Source: Uranotaenia lowii (taxonomy: Eukaryota; Arthropoda; Insecta; Diptera; Culicidae). Taken from it: a stretch of 64,000 bases of DNA. Made by a program: the position numbers and the translations under genes. The stretch spans positions 164,964,031 to 165,028,030 of the forward strand of contig NC_073693.1 in NCBI RefSeq assembly GCF_029784155.1, given 5' to 3'. The notes under the pieces were generated by a model that ran no database searches, was not told the origin of the DNA, and saw only the letters and a program-made list of their open reading frames with translations. Shown here one piece after another: positions 47,301-56,728 of the stretch (positions within the stretch are counted from its first letter, which is position 1; every line of letters starts with the position of its first letter).

Positions 47301-47657
47301 TACCTCCCGACTATCACGAAACGTACGAAATGGTTTGGAGAAGTCAAACCGGTTGCAGCAGGAGATTTGGTAGTAGTCGTAAACGAGGGTAGAAGAAATG
47401 GTTGGGTTCGAGGTAAGGTCTTAGAGGTCATATTGGGCTCAGATGGTCGAGTTAGGAAAGCGATTATTCAGACGACCAGAGGTCTCAGTCGTCAAGCAGT
47501 GTCCAAGTTGGCCGTTTTGGACGTCTTACCTACTTGTAACAAAGGATCTCCCGCTTCTTCGACCTGTGTTACGGGGGGGAGGATGTTGACAACTGGGAGC
47601 ACTGCAGGAGGTGCACTTTGCGACGAGGATCGTCGCTGTCAATCAAGTGACGTTTAG
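41331..47657 (+). CDS. BEL/Pao Gag-Pol polyprotein
   Basis: A 2108-residue polyprotein in one uninterrupted frame. It starts with a PHD-type finger (residues ~22-66, CPGCDLPN...CDTCQAWWHQTC...CKFC), followed by a charged coiled coil (~75-135). A low-complexity region leads to a Gag-like domain (DUF1759 type, ~450-600, LPEFSGNPADWPLF). Zinc knuckles lie near 663-700. The aspartic peptidase has FIDEGSALTLV (~782). The reverse transcriptase has VRLIWDAS and YVDD (~1197). RNase H begins LHIFVDAS (~1382). The integrase has a His-Cys finger (~1703-1745) and a core with Asp ~1776 (GLDLFG), Asp ~1839 (HSDNGTNF) and Glu ~1888 (CWERMV), spaced as in BEL elements. A DUF5641-like C-terminal domain follows. 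The stop codon lies inside the 3' LTR. The ATG is 16 bases after the 5' LTR. Confidence 0.95.
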   Translation: MENNHESGQLGTPQPEETDFLCPGCDLPNSASNMVQCDTCQAWWHQTCAGVTESVEKRPWSCKFCVPVQNTRAPSTSSSKARRRDLQLQQLEAKRALESQARKLKLQAKLEELDAEKIYVDERFNLLQEQMDSDDSEVSGFEIDPDESQVQSWLESTPESEGAASELVLSETSRNQGDQQQPHTSSTVTLTTSDRQRRYTGAFPRSNTGAQESSSSRNLWSKSHAWSIMGVHQWESVMLQQGVLRMQDPKSRASIANPGTEATESNSRRQGVEKQPTTEPASYRRASLPDRHFPIPHLVDNSSGSQPGPSKEHPPNHQSTKSKVQLNSTPKLNAGGGFRGPSGAQPKGGNIGTRNQASLGGTREPSFSRPMSANRNSHPPPLNPLQQTQGRNIPLNTLPRPINDYNAHVNDHLEPYIKQLGLGPNELPVVANVMTSYQPSPSQLATRQVMNRPLPEFSGNPADWPLFISIFTNTTLACGFNPAENLDRLQRSLKGVALEAVRSKLLLPESVPQIIDTLRSLFGRPELLIDSLLKKVRSLPAPKADKLETLMEFGIAVQSLCDHLVAANQRAHLSNPTLMSELVGRLPTQQQLEWSDFSVEFSEVNMEIFGVFMAKLVKTASRVTRYSGSQVKEEKYKPKRGAVNTHTETPRDIPKNMPDKKKCPACSRDHRLRDCSKFKSFDVDGRWHFVQQYNICRICLFPHGRRSCRSSSRCGVNACTNRHHPLLHSTKPVAASGTQDNSPSHPVASGNFSHSASEVPFLFRILPITVHGNGNSKEVFSFIDEGSALTLVEEALVKELGIEGTPRELCLQWTGKVSRTERESKVIDLQVSSVTGLKATLKETRTVKKLGLTSQSLNFERLTTQYSHLKGLPVRSYSNATPRVLIGVNNIHLTVPLKIKEGLFHEPKATKTRMGWCVYGGVSTGRSTPLLNYHACSCTSDETLHNIVRDYFSLEEAGVYPSVQIESEADKRARRIMQDTSSRVGDRFQTGLLWRCDDFELPDSYPMAVKRLECLERKLNRHPQLRENVIQQLKNYQAKGYAHRATEEELLNSDPRRVWYLPLGVVTNPKKPSKVRLIWDASATVDQISLNKMLLKGPDELTTLPHVLFRFRQFPVAVCADIAEMFHQIQIIQADRQSQRFLWRTDPQEPPEVYVMDVATFGSTCSPATAQYIKNRNAQEFEKVYPRAVEAIVKCHYVDDYFDSFETELEAAKVAPEVKMIHAKGGFNLRDWRSNRPEVLQHLDGGTTSQPKDLSIESSHGFERVLGMHWLPQEDTLSYSTVLPSEINEVIATKTPPTKRQLLRCLMSFFDPLGLLAAFVVYGKVLLQDVWRCGTSWDEKIDEKSFEKWQKWVEYFPKVESLRIPRCYFSEIRTSHYQSLELHIFVDASEDAYAAVAYFRISYREEFKCNLISAKTKVAPLKHCSIPRLELMAAVLGTRLMKFVMEGHTVIPRRVIFWSDSSTVLSWIQSDHRRYSQFVACRVGEILSTTNITDWRWVPSKLNIADHATKWALGPQLQADDTWFSGPEFLQKTEREWPQPRKLTSTPEELKATCVHHVPVDLEVVVAFSRFSKWERLLRSMSCVYRFLDRYLNGFPNRARLPRGHFPGPQEELLAAENALFRMVQMQAFPEEVALLKANQDLPTKCQATIPKSSKLYKLTPYLDERGVLRIDGRVGAAKNVSTGAKFPVILDKDHPVTELIVHYYHQKYLHANFETVVNELRQHFHISQIRPTVKRVIRKCQWCKIYKSKPKIPKMAPLPEARLASYVRPFSFVGLDLFGPVLVKVGRSSVKRWIALFTCMTIRAVHVEVVYTLSTESCIMGIRRFIGRRGAPIEIHSDNGTNFRGADNILQQQILKFHEDMAATFTNASTKWVFIPPGTPHMGGCWERMVRSVKTALEASIQDGRKLDDEALYTLIVDAEGIVNSRPLTYLPLESEANEALTPNHFLLGSSTGVKQPPMNFIDLGRTSNRTWNLIQNQLDGFWRRWIREYLPTITKRTKWFGEVKPVAAGDLVVVVNEGRRNGWVRGKVLEVILGSDGRVRKAIIQTTRGLSRQAVSKLAVLDVLPTCNKGSPASSTCVTGGRMLTTGSTAGGALCDEDRRCQSSDV
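47573..47583 (+). promoter_or_regulatory. BEL polypurine tract
   Basis: The purine run gggggggagga ends exactly at the first base before the 3' LTR, where plus-strand DNA synthesis is primed. It lies within the polyprotein reading frame. Confidence 0.8.
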
Positions 47658-48106
47658 CTGTTGGGCGGTTTTCGGATCGTCTTTTCTGCTGAATCATCGG
47701 TACCAGAAGCATCAACGAGAGCATCGACGAGAGTTATAAAAAGTTAAAATTCTAAAAGTTATTATTACTATAGTTTCCAAAGTTTATTCTATCAAAGTAA
47801 AAGTTTATCGCATTGTATCTAGTTCCAAACTTTGTACCAACATTATAGGATACACATGCAGGTTTGTCTTTCCTATTTAGTAACATTTTGCGTTTACCTA
47901 ACCTTGAAATGCTTAACAGGGATAACAATCAAGAGGAACTATAACTTGTTCAAGCGTGGTAAAACTATACCGGATTTACTGATTCTGTAAGTTCAATTAA
48001 TTATATATTCCTAATGCACAATCTAAAATACAAATTTTTGCAGTTTAAAGCTGCTCAGCATCTGCTATTGAAAATCAGTTTTTTCATATCCACCACGTCC
48101 GGAACA
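47584..48106 (+). repeat. BEL 3' LTR
   Basis: 523 bp, same start and end as the 5' LTR. It contains the last 74 bases of the polyprotein frame. Confidence 0.9.
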
Positions 48107-48111
48107 GAATC

Positions 48112-50050
48112 AATATCCTTTCTATTTTCAATTTTAAAGTGTGTTTAAGTGGTATTATGTGTGCAATTATATTATTCCTTCAATAGCGGAAATGGTGATG
48201 TTGTTTCAAAAACCGTGACACATGTGCATAAATCAAGATTGACCTGTATATAAGGCCACACCATAATTTTTTTTGTCACCTCCCTTATCATAAATCTAAA
48301 AGCTTGTTCAAACAAAGTATTAGGTTGAAGTAAAAAAAAATCGAATATTCTGGCAGTTACAAAATGAATGCTACTGCCTTTTCCATCCATCTAAGATAAT
48401 CAAATATTAAAATTTTTCTTTACCATTTATTTGCGTTAGATATTGCAATAAATCGATATTTACCGTAAAATTGACAAAAGAAGATTTTGATATTTGGTCC
48501 AGCATTATTATGATTTCAAAGAATTTTATTTTATCAAATACAAAGTCAAAATCACTTCTCTGTAGCGAAAAAAATGATTCTCCAACGAGACAAAACCCTG
48601 AAATATCCTTAAAGTTGTAAAATGTACATTTGGTAATTTCTTCTAAATCCTAGGTAGGGCTTTGTAATTCTAAGTGTTCTATATGTAAATGTGACTTACA
48701 ATTCTTCAGGAAAACGTAATCGTTATCTGGAAAGAAATAGTTTCAATCATATTTAACTTGAAAATCATATAGAGTTTAAACTTTTTCAAAATATTCGAAA
48801 CAGGATACATCTACAATGTTAAAATCTTCTATAGTGTCAAAAAAGTACATACTAGGTATTATTATTTTTTAAATAAATACTGCACTTTCCCTTTGAAATT
48901 TTCATTCTGCTCTCATGCTTGCACAAAGTCGCCATTCAATTAATTCAATTATCTGAATCAGTCAGTATATTTTGTTAAATTTTAGAGGTATTGAGCTAAT
49001 GAGCAAAAGCTGTTGAAAAAGAAAACACAACAAATATTAAACCCTTCACATATCACGCAAGATGGACATTTTTTCAGTATTTAATGAAATAGTAAATATA
49101 TACAATAATGTAAAACAATTAAACTTTACAAGTATGCTATCATATACAGGGAGACAATACAGTTCCATTACTTAAAAAAAGGCTTCAAAACCATTACCCT
49201 GCTTAGTAAATAACACTAGTTTAAAATTTTTTTGAATCGTTATTGACCGACCGAAATTCAAAAAGATCTCAGTAGAACAATTTTTAGGTTATGCTCCAAA
49301 TATGAAATTTTTGAAAAATAAAAAAAATTAACTTGTATTTAAATTCGAATATCTCAGACTGGTTAACAATTATTTGAAGTCTCATTTTTGTATATTAAAG
49401 GTGATTAAACTCACAATATTTATTTTTGCGTATGATCAACAGTATTGTTAATTTTAAATGAATTTATGATAGAAAAAATGATAAAAAATGCTTTTTATAA
49501 GCTAAAATTTGGTTTTATGAACAGTTTAAGACTTGATAGTAAGATTTTAAAAATTTGATTTTCAAGGACCTTTAATGTCAGTTTAAAAAAAAAGGTTTTC
49601 AAGTGGTTGTTTATCAGAATCGGATGGAAATTGAAGAAGTTATGAATATTTTACTAAAACAGTTATGATTGCATTTTTGAATGATTCAACGAACCACAGT
49701 GTAGATACTAATCTTAATATAGGGAGAATTAAACATGATAAATCTCACTCGCTCCATACTAATATAGATCATTAGCTTATCAGAAGATCGCATGCCAAAC
49801 TTTAGCAAGATTTGACCATGTGGAAGACTTACTTGAGTTCTGGTTTTTCATAAATAACTTTATTCTTCACTGGCAAGTTGCTTTGTATAAATAATTTTCT
49901 TAAAGTCTGAATTGGAACAAATATTTCACTCCATGAATGCCACACGATTAGACTTAAAACGAACGAGTTGTCGTCAATACGCAATGAGTACATTTTACGC
50001 ATTGCGTACTCGTTGGTAACTTCTTCTGTAAATGTCGTTCTAGCTAGACA
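48112..50050. other. AT-rich noncoding stretch, nothing recognised
   Basis: Long A/T tracts; no supported gene or element. The short minus-strand frames are not convincing. Confidence 0.45.
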
Positions 50051-50356
50051 GGGGAAGAAGTAGGCGTTGACTTGATTGCATCGCACGCATTGTGTTCGGT
50101 TCCAAGAATTTTTTCATAATTTCGTCAGTAGAAATGTTTATGATATTTATTCTTATTATTTTTTTATTTAATTGAGCAGGGAAAAGCCCCCGGGAGTTGG
50201 CCTCTCTTGCAGCACCATTCTCCCGAAGGCATAAAACCTCCTCACATTTATTGACCATGTTTGATATCTTTTCAAAACTAACATTATTTACAATCTTTAG
50301 AATTCACACTTTCTTTTCAACACTATTTCATTAAATTAGCGGTTCTGCAAATGCGG

Positions 50357-50410
50357 CATGTGGTGTGTGGTTGTGTGGTGTGGTGGGCGGCTGTGGTGGG
50401 CGGCGGTGGC
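50357..50410. repeat. GT/GGC-rich simple sequence
   Basis: An imperfect run of tggtg, tgtgg and ggcgg words in otherwise AT-rich DNA, lying in the 3' region of the minus-strand LINE fragment. Confidence 0.6.
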
Positions 50411-50583
50411 TAGCAGAGAGGGAATATAAAGAAAAGTCGTATTGTGGCGATTAGTGGCAGGTTAGATAATTTTGGGTGAGGAAATTGATTTTTCCAAGGC
50501 CCCCAGTAGATTACTCTTTGTTAAGGGGGTCTTAACGAACTAGTTAGCTGCTTAGTTCACAATTCAGTTGTTTTTTTCTCACA

Positions 50584-51195
50584 TCATGCTAGGTAGTTTG
50601 CTAGGTTGGTTTTTTTGAGGTATGTTTTGACTGAACGTTTGAAGCTGGCTTTGTTGGTTGTGATTTTCAGATATCCTGGAAGAGCGTTGTACTTCATCTT
50701 GCTGAAGTACTCAGGGGACTTTTTCATTTTCTCTGTATTTACTCTTCTGAGCATCAGGTTTCCTCTCGACCTCGTAGGAAATCCTTGATTCTGCTGCTGA
50801 ATTTGTTGATTGTGGTGGAAGACTGGGTTGTATAGCTGGTGGTGTACTTGAGTAACGCTTTGGAGTTCCCTTAATGCAGCTATTGGTAATACAGATAGTG
50901 GAGCTTCGTGGAAAAGATTGTAGGTGGAGAAAAGTCTGGGCCGTTTATAAACAGCTTTTAGGCATCGGTTCTGCATTGTTTGGAGCGGTTTAATATCCTC
51001 TTTCCTAGCTGCGCCCCAGATCGAGACCATGTACTGCAGCTTGGATTGCACAAATGCATGATACAGGCACGCTAGTTGTTTGGTCGGTACAAACCTCGAA
51101 AGCTTCCACATTATACTGTGAATAGCACTTAGATCTCTTCTAAGATAATCTATGTGTGCGTCCCATCTCAGACGTTCATCGATTCTTTCTATTGC
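50584..51195 (-). pseudogene. LINE ORF2 C-terminal fragment, 5' truncated
   Basis: This is the C-terminal part of a LINE reverse transcriptase frame on the minus strand. The translation runs from a DERLRWDAHIDYLRRDL segment near 51170 through FVPTKQLACLYHAFVQSKLQ, then SIWGAARKEDIKPLQTMQNR, to the stop at 50584. These are post-palm motifs typical of Jockey/CR1-like ORF2 proteins. Everything upstream (endonuclease, RT palm) is absent; homology ends near 51195. The minus-strand 3' region extends to an A-rich tail at about 50140-50175. About 200 codons remain unbroken, so the copy is not ancient, but it cannot be functional. Confidence 0.8.
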
Positions 51196-51199
51196 AATT

Positions 51200-52615
51200 C
51201 AAGGGAAGCTTCAAGGCCACCATCTGACGGAACTAGAATTAGATGCATCGTGCCGGAAAACATTGGATGCAGAGTTGTCAAAGGTGTTCACAGTGTTTTC
51301 CGAAAGGTTTGGGAGTATTTGTGTTAACCTGGAAAAATAGTGGAAGTAGACAAGTGTTAGGGACGTTGGTAAGTATTGAAGAATATAAAACTTTTACCCG
51401 TGCTTATTCGGTCCCCATCACGGTCTCATCCGTTCGCCCAATCTGCCTTCTGAACGGGACGGAACAAAAATCAAAGGTTGGTCCCAAAGCTCAATTATAT
51501 CAGGAAATAGAGCTAAGTGATATGTTTTTCCATTAGTTATCATATTGAAATATTTCAAACTATGTAGAAGTATTTCAATGAAATCAGAAAATCCGTTCGA
51601 ATCCGGTTTTCTTTTTTTTTGCAATCTGGCGCGAAAAGACTTTTTTCAAAAGATTTTATGATGGTTTTAAAAACGTTTTTTTCTGTTTTATCAATGTTTC
51701 TTTTAAAAACGAGCAATGGCACTATATCCAAGGTCAATTTTCACGTCAAAAGTTCAAAAAATTCAAGCAAAGAATTTAAGTGTTTGGAAACAAACGCCTA
51801 AAGTACGCCTAAAATTTTGAATTTCTGTTTAAAATAATCTTATTTCCAAGGGCCGGTATTCAGGAGCACACTACATTTCAGCAAATAAGTTCCCAACGTA
51901 AAACAATTTCTTATCATGGAAACGTATGGTACTGTTGTCCACGTTTCTTCCTCCCTGTGTTCCAGTTGTTTTTGTGTCTAATACTTCACAGTGATCCCAG
52001 TTAAGTAAAGATGGGTAGTTAATGTACTTCTATTACTATCCGGGATGCTGACAAGCTTTGGCTGTGAATCCATCATAAGCACAAGCAAATGTCGTTCTAG
52101 CTAGGCTAGACCCTATCAGTGGCATTTTCAGTTCATCTCCGGTTTACATAATCTGAGATCTTTTCCTACAAAGTGTTCCTTTAGGTAAAGACCTATGAGT
52201 TTGGCAGGCGAATTTTCTTTGCCACAAAGCACCAAAAGCGAAAAAATGTCTTTTTACAGATGACAATGGTCGATTTTGCGGAATTCATCAAGCTACAAGC
52301 CTACTGAAGCTGTGAATCTATAGAGACCAAAGTGCTCTGTTTTGCACGGCTAAAGTACTTCACGAAGGATCCCTTGCTGATTAGGGTAACGGACTTATTT
52401 TGGACCGGGTACAAATTTTGGACCACCTTGCAGCTTTTTTTCCTATTTTTCTCTCATACATCATGTTAATAATTAAAATTTTGAACAAATATAGTAAATT
52501 CTTCTCATGATTCTGATCATATCTAAGATTCCATTTAAATAAGCTGATGAGGGATAGAAAATTGAAAATAAAGTTTTGATTTTTCACAGTTGGGTCAAAT
52601 CAAGCCGATTTCAGG
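51200..52615. other. Noncoding, nothing firm recognised
   Basis: Frames of 60-97 codons at 51152-51536 are open but unrecognised. The 18-bp word aaatgtcgttctagctag at 52087-52104 repeats 50030-50047 directly. Confidence 0.35.
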
Positions 52616-52619
52616 AGGA

Positions 52620-54178
52620 TGTAACGAACCACCTTAACGAATCACCTAACTAAAATAAGACGTAATAGCCACCAACTCTAATTCATATCAGATAGCGCCA
52701 TCTACCTGTGAAATAAATAGGCTTGAAACGGTTCCAACATCGACCGCTTGGCTCACGGTTCCTCTCCGGTTGTGGAGCAACGGAAAAACTGTTCCTTGAT
52801 CCCGGTCATTCCCATCCCCACAAGTAAAAGCGAGACAAAATAACAGATCCCTTTGTTGAATCTTCAAAATCATCTTTGTCTAAATCGTACAATGACTCGG
52901 CCACTTTTAAAGAGATCGCTAAGTACGACAGTTCGTTTTTTCGGAAGTGTGATATCGCTTAAGATAACGTTACTTAAAAGTAATATTAAGTAACCGGCAA
53001 GTGTAAAATTGGAAAAAACAAAAGCAATAGTCCAACGATATTTGCGATTATTAAAATATTCGAGCGTATATTGTAAAGCTGACGAATTGTAAGTAGGCTG
53101 AAAAAAAAAATGTATGGAACCAATTATAAAAACCGCGCGTAAATGTATTCGTAGGATTAAAACGGGTAGTTAAAAAAAAAAGGCTACAGGACCGTCGGCA
53201 ATACGCTAGTCGTGTTGAGTCTAAAAAGGTAAAAAAAACTGTGATTGGTAATCTATAAGGCATAATAACAGCTAAACGTTGACAGGTTACCCACGTCAAC
53301 GTGGGTCTTTATCCGGGACTGGAAGTCTCGTCCGTCTGCTGTGGGTCGACAGGATTGACGCTGTTTGCTCGGTTGCGGATTGAAGACCCCGAGCTGGGCA
53401 GTGACAGTGCCTACCACCAAGAACGTGAACCCGAATACAAACCGCTATTATACGTTTAGGCCCGATCGCCACGGACGACTCGGTTGCGGATTGAATACCC
53501 CCGAGTCTTCCTGGACCAGTTCCTGAGAAGGCGACGTGCTGAAAAAGTTTGTGCCCGCATCCACCAGTGTCCGGATTGCTCGGCACTATCGATACAGGCG
53601 ACTCGGTTGCGGTTTGAATACCTCCGAGTGCTACTGTGCCAGTTCCTGAAAAAAGTCGTCCAGAAGAAGATCGCATCGCCATCCACCAGTGTCGGATTCA
53701 CTTCAACCTACCAATCACAGGAACCGGAAATAAAACAGGTTAGAATTAATAACAACAAATATTGTACCTCAAACAAACCGCTAGGGATTCAGCTAGGAGC
53801 TCCACACACCAAAAAGTTGACATAAAAACTAATTGTTGCCATAACCAAAGTACTGTTTTGGCTCCCGAAATACGCCTGGCGGGTAGGCAATCCTCTAGCG
53901 AAGTGAGCTTTTTGACTTCTTTTATATCATCAAATTAGAGTTACTAGAATCGGTTATTTCGTTTCGCACAACTTTTCCCTTTTGATTCATAATTACCCCC
54001 TGTGTCTCCCGATTGGGTTCCGTGAGTCCTTAATTCGATTTTTCGAGCCAAACAAATTAGCACCCGCCTTGAGAAAGAGTCTCGGCCGGATTTAAAAACA
54101 CGTGCCAGCAATCTTCCTTCCAGGAAGTGGCGCCCTTAAATAAGTTGCTGGCATTAGTGGCAAGAAGAAAACGTTACA
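52620..54178 (+). repeat. Gypsy 5' LTR
   Basis: 1559 bp. A TATA-like word, tataaaaa, is at 53125-53132. From about 53365 to 53690 it contains three imperfect copies of a unit starting ctcggttgcgg, spaced ~115-122 bp. Frames of 113 and 128 codons on opposite strands lie over this repeat and recur in the 3' LTR; they look like repeat by-products. Confidence 0.9.
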
Positions 54179-54181
54179 AAC

Positions 54182-54199
54182 TGGCGGCCAACGTGGGGC
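54182..54199 (+). promoter_or_regulatory. tRNA-Lys primer-binding site
   Basis: TGGCGGCCAACGTGGGGC lies three bases after the 5' LTR. It is complementary, with one mismatch, to the 3' end of tRNA-Lys as I know it. This primes minus-strand DNA synthesis. Confidence 0.7.
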
Positions 54200-54478
54200 C
54201 GGGAAAACTATATTGAATCAAACGAACTGAAATGAGTTTTTTTTTTTTTTAGATTATTCTGGAAAGTTATAGTAAGTTTATCGAGTTTTGAAGTGAGATT
54301 ATTTTTTGGTTTCTTGCGTTGAACTTACGTGAGTTATTTATATTTCAACGTTACGTTATTACCTACTACCTTAGCTTAGATCTAAAAAAAAAAAAAAGTT
54401 AGATACATTCCATTCTCTTAAATTTTCAAGTACACACATTATCCAATTGCATAACGTTTTAAAATTTTGGCTCAAGCA

Positions 54479-56728
54479 ATGGAGCAATACCACATAAATG
54501 CAAACGACCTTGAAGAAGATGAGCTTAACTATGAGCTACTAATTCGTAATCAGCCCTTGGAAGGCGCAATTGAAAGTCGATACCGAATTTTACGAAATAT
54601 CTTACGGACAGAAAGTCCTCAAGATGCACTAAACATTCCGCACGTGGGAGTAATGGATGAGTATGAAGATATTCCGTACCAACTCCAACAATTAGGACTA
54701 GGCCTTGCTCAAAATCCCACAAAATACATGCGATCAAAACTACTTTCCCGTCTTGTTCACTACCACATGAGAGTTAAACGATATGTTCCACAAGATCCTG
54801 TGCAACAAAAAAATGTACAATTATTACTTGATTTAATTTCTCGTTTGACTCGAGAATATTTTCGCATAGATTTTGATGTGGTGGTCCAACAATTGGCGTT
54901 AACTTATAGTACAGCGCAAGCTCTTCCTACGATTATCAAACCTAAAATTATAGATGACCGAAAGAATTCGACACCATTTCAAGAAAATCAGTTAGGCAAC
55001 CGAACCTTTGAATTCTTCGAAGGCACTGGGGAAGGTTCGCAGAAGGCGGCATCGAAAATAATGGTACCTGATCCAGAAGATCCAAAACCTTACACTGGAA
55101 CGATTCCAAAAAAATTAATTTTTAAATCGATTGTGCACACTCTTAGCGAAGGGAGATGGGCGGAGTTAGGAGTGTCCCGTGAAAATTTAGCTAAACATGC
55201 TCCCTTGAAAGTAGAATGGGTTAACGAACATCATCCGTCTAATGTTAAATTGAATCAAACTAAACCCGATCAAATGAAAGTTTCACCAAATACTGGGAGA
55301 CAGCTCGATGATGATCTAATTGAGATCTCACGAGAACCATCGTTGAGCAGAGCTGGCGATGACCCCAAAGAGAACCTTCAAGATTTAGATTTTTTCAGGC
55401 AGGACCCTCCTGTTCCTAGTCCAGTCCCGAAAGTTAGTCCCCTGATGGCTAAGACCAGCTCCAATGAATTTATTCACGTTTCCGAGATCGACGCGTACGT
55501 TCAAGCTTACGTGAAAGAGCTTCTCAGGCCAGGCATGGATTATAGCAAACCCGAACGAGAAGAACACTCTTTGACAAAACAGTTTAACAAAATGAATCTA
55601 ATTGGTGAACAGCACACACAACCTAGCATGGACTACGGAGCTCCTGATCCAATTATCAACACTCGAAACCCTGTTCCTTTTGATTTAGGACCTCCGTTGC
55701 AGCTAAGCGACCAACCGCGTTTTAACCTTGAGAATCGATCAGCCCAACCACACCATCTGTCCAGACAGCCTATTCCGAATCCTTACGACCAAGTTACTAA
55801 TCAACTTTCATTTCCCCAAAAGCGGCGCGAACCACAGTTCTACTCCCATGCGTATCACCCGTCAAGTCAAACGACCCCTCATCGTTTACCACACCAGCAA
55901 TGTAACATAATCGAGAAGTGGCCAAAGTTTTCGGGAGACACTAATTTAGTACCGGTTTCTGATTTCTTGCGACAAATTGATATTCTGTGTCGTTCTTACG
56001 GTATCTCAAAACAGGATCTTAGAATGCATGCACATCTTTTATTCAAAGAGGGTGCCTACGCGTGGTACACTACTTATGAGGAAAGGATCGATTCCTGGGA
56101 AACCCTCGAGGCGTACTTGAAATTGCGATACGATAATCCTAACCGAGATCGACTGATCCGGGAGGAAATGCGAAATAGAAGGCAACGTCCTACAGAGCTC
56201 TTCAGTGCCTATCTAACGGACATGGAAATGTTTGCTTCACGATTGAACAGGAAAATGTCTGATTTCGAGAAGTTTGAAATCGTGGTGGAAAATATGAAGA
56301 TTTCTTATAAACGACGATTAGCTTTGACGTATATCACCTCAATCGAACATCTTGCCCAATTGTGTTTTCGTCTCGACGCGTTAGAAAATCAGTTTTACCA
56401 TTCGGGGGGATTTAAACCAGGCGTGAATCAAATAAGTGTCGATAAATCAGAACGTAACTACTACGAAGATTTCGAAGAGGACGTTTACATGATTCAAAAC
56501 CAGGTCTCTAGACCACCTACCAAAGTGGAAATGCGGGAGCCAACACGTGGAGTGAATAGAAATGTCGGACCTAGGAAGTGCTGGAACTGTGAAAGTTCAG
56601 CTCACATGTGGCGAGAATGCCCTGAAGAAAGACGAACGTTCTGCCACATATGTGGTTTTATGAACGCAGTTGCGACTAACTGTCCCAATCAACATCGCTT
56701 GAATTATAATGGAAACCAAAAAAACTAA
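54479..56728 (+). CDS. Gypsy Gag polyprotein
   Basis: A 749-residue structural protein that would assemble virus-like particles around element RNA. I chose the ATG at 54479; the frame is open four codons upstream without an ATG. The N-terminal half is charged and of unknown fold. A capsid-like retrotransposon Gag domain runs from about residue 481 (WPKFSGDTNLVPVSDFLRQI) to ~640. Two zinc knuckles follow at ~701 (CWNCESSAHMWREC) and ~722 (CHICGFMNAVATNC); the second lacks the usual His, which is common in invertebrate Gags. The gene ends in a heptamer that allows -1 slippage into pol, right before its TAA stop. The frame is intact. Confidence 0.9.
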   Translation: MEQYHINANDLEEDELNYELLIRNQPLEGAIESRYRILRNILRTESPQDALNIPHVGVMDEYEDIPYQLQQLGLGLAQNPTKYMRSKLLSRLVHYHMRVKRYVPQDPVQQKNVQLLLDLISRLTREYFRIDFDVVVQQLALTYSTAQALPTIIKPKIIDDRKNSTPFQENQLGNRTFEFFEGTGEGSQKAASKIMVPDPEDPKPYTGTIPKKLIFKSIVHTLSEGRWAELGVSRENLAKHAPLKVEWVNEHHPSNVKLNQTKPDQMKVSPNTGRQLDDDLIEISREPSLSRAGDDPKENLQDLDFFRQDPPVPSPVPKVSPLMAKTSSNEFIHVSEIDAYVQAYVKELLRPGMDYSKPEREEHSLTKQFNKMNLIGEQHTQPSMDYGAPDPIINTRNPVPFDLGPPLQLSDQPRFNLENRSAQPHHLSRQPIPNPYDQVTNQLSFPQKRREPQFYSHAYHPSSQTTPHRLPHQQCNIIEKWPKFSGDTNLVPVSDFLRQIDILCRSYGISKQDLRMHAHLLFKEGAYAWYTTYEERIDSWETLEAYLKLRYDNPNRDRLIREEMRNRRQRPTELFSAYLTDMEMFASRLNRKMSDFEKFEIVVENMKISYKRRLALTYITSIEHLAQLCFRLDALENQFYHSGGFKPGVNQISVDKSERNYYEDFEEDVYMIQNQVSRPPTKVEMREPTRGVNRNVGPRKCWNCESSAHMWRECPEERRTFCHICGFMNAVATNCPNQHRLNYNGNQKN

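Larger units (their letters stand above)
40792..48106 (+). mobile_element. Intact BEL/Pao LTR retrotransposon
   Basis: A 7315-bp element with two 523-bp LTRs (TGTTGACA...CCGGAACA) and a 5-bp target-site duplication, gaatc, at 40787-40791 and 48107-48111. I found no difference between the LTRs in the stretches I compared, implying very recent insertion. A single long polyprotein frame fills the interior. There is no envelope-like gene. Confidence 0.95.

Noticed and set aside
53296..53825. Protein genes in the gypsy LTR (128 codons minus, 113 codons plus)
   Set aside because: Both overlie the internal LTR repeat on opposite strands and resemble no family; identity between LTRs is explained by LTR replication.
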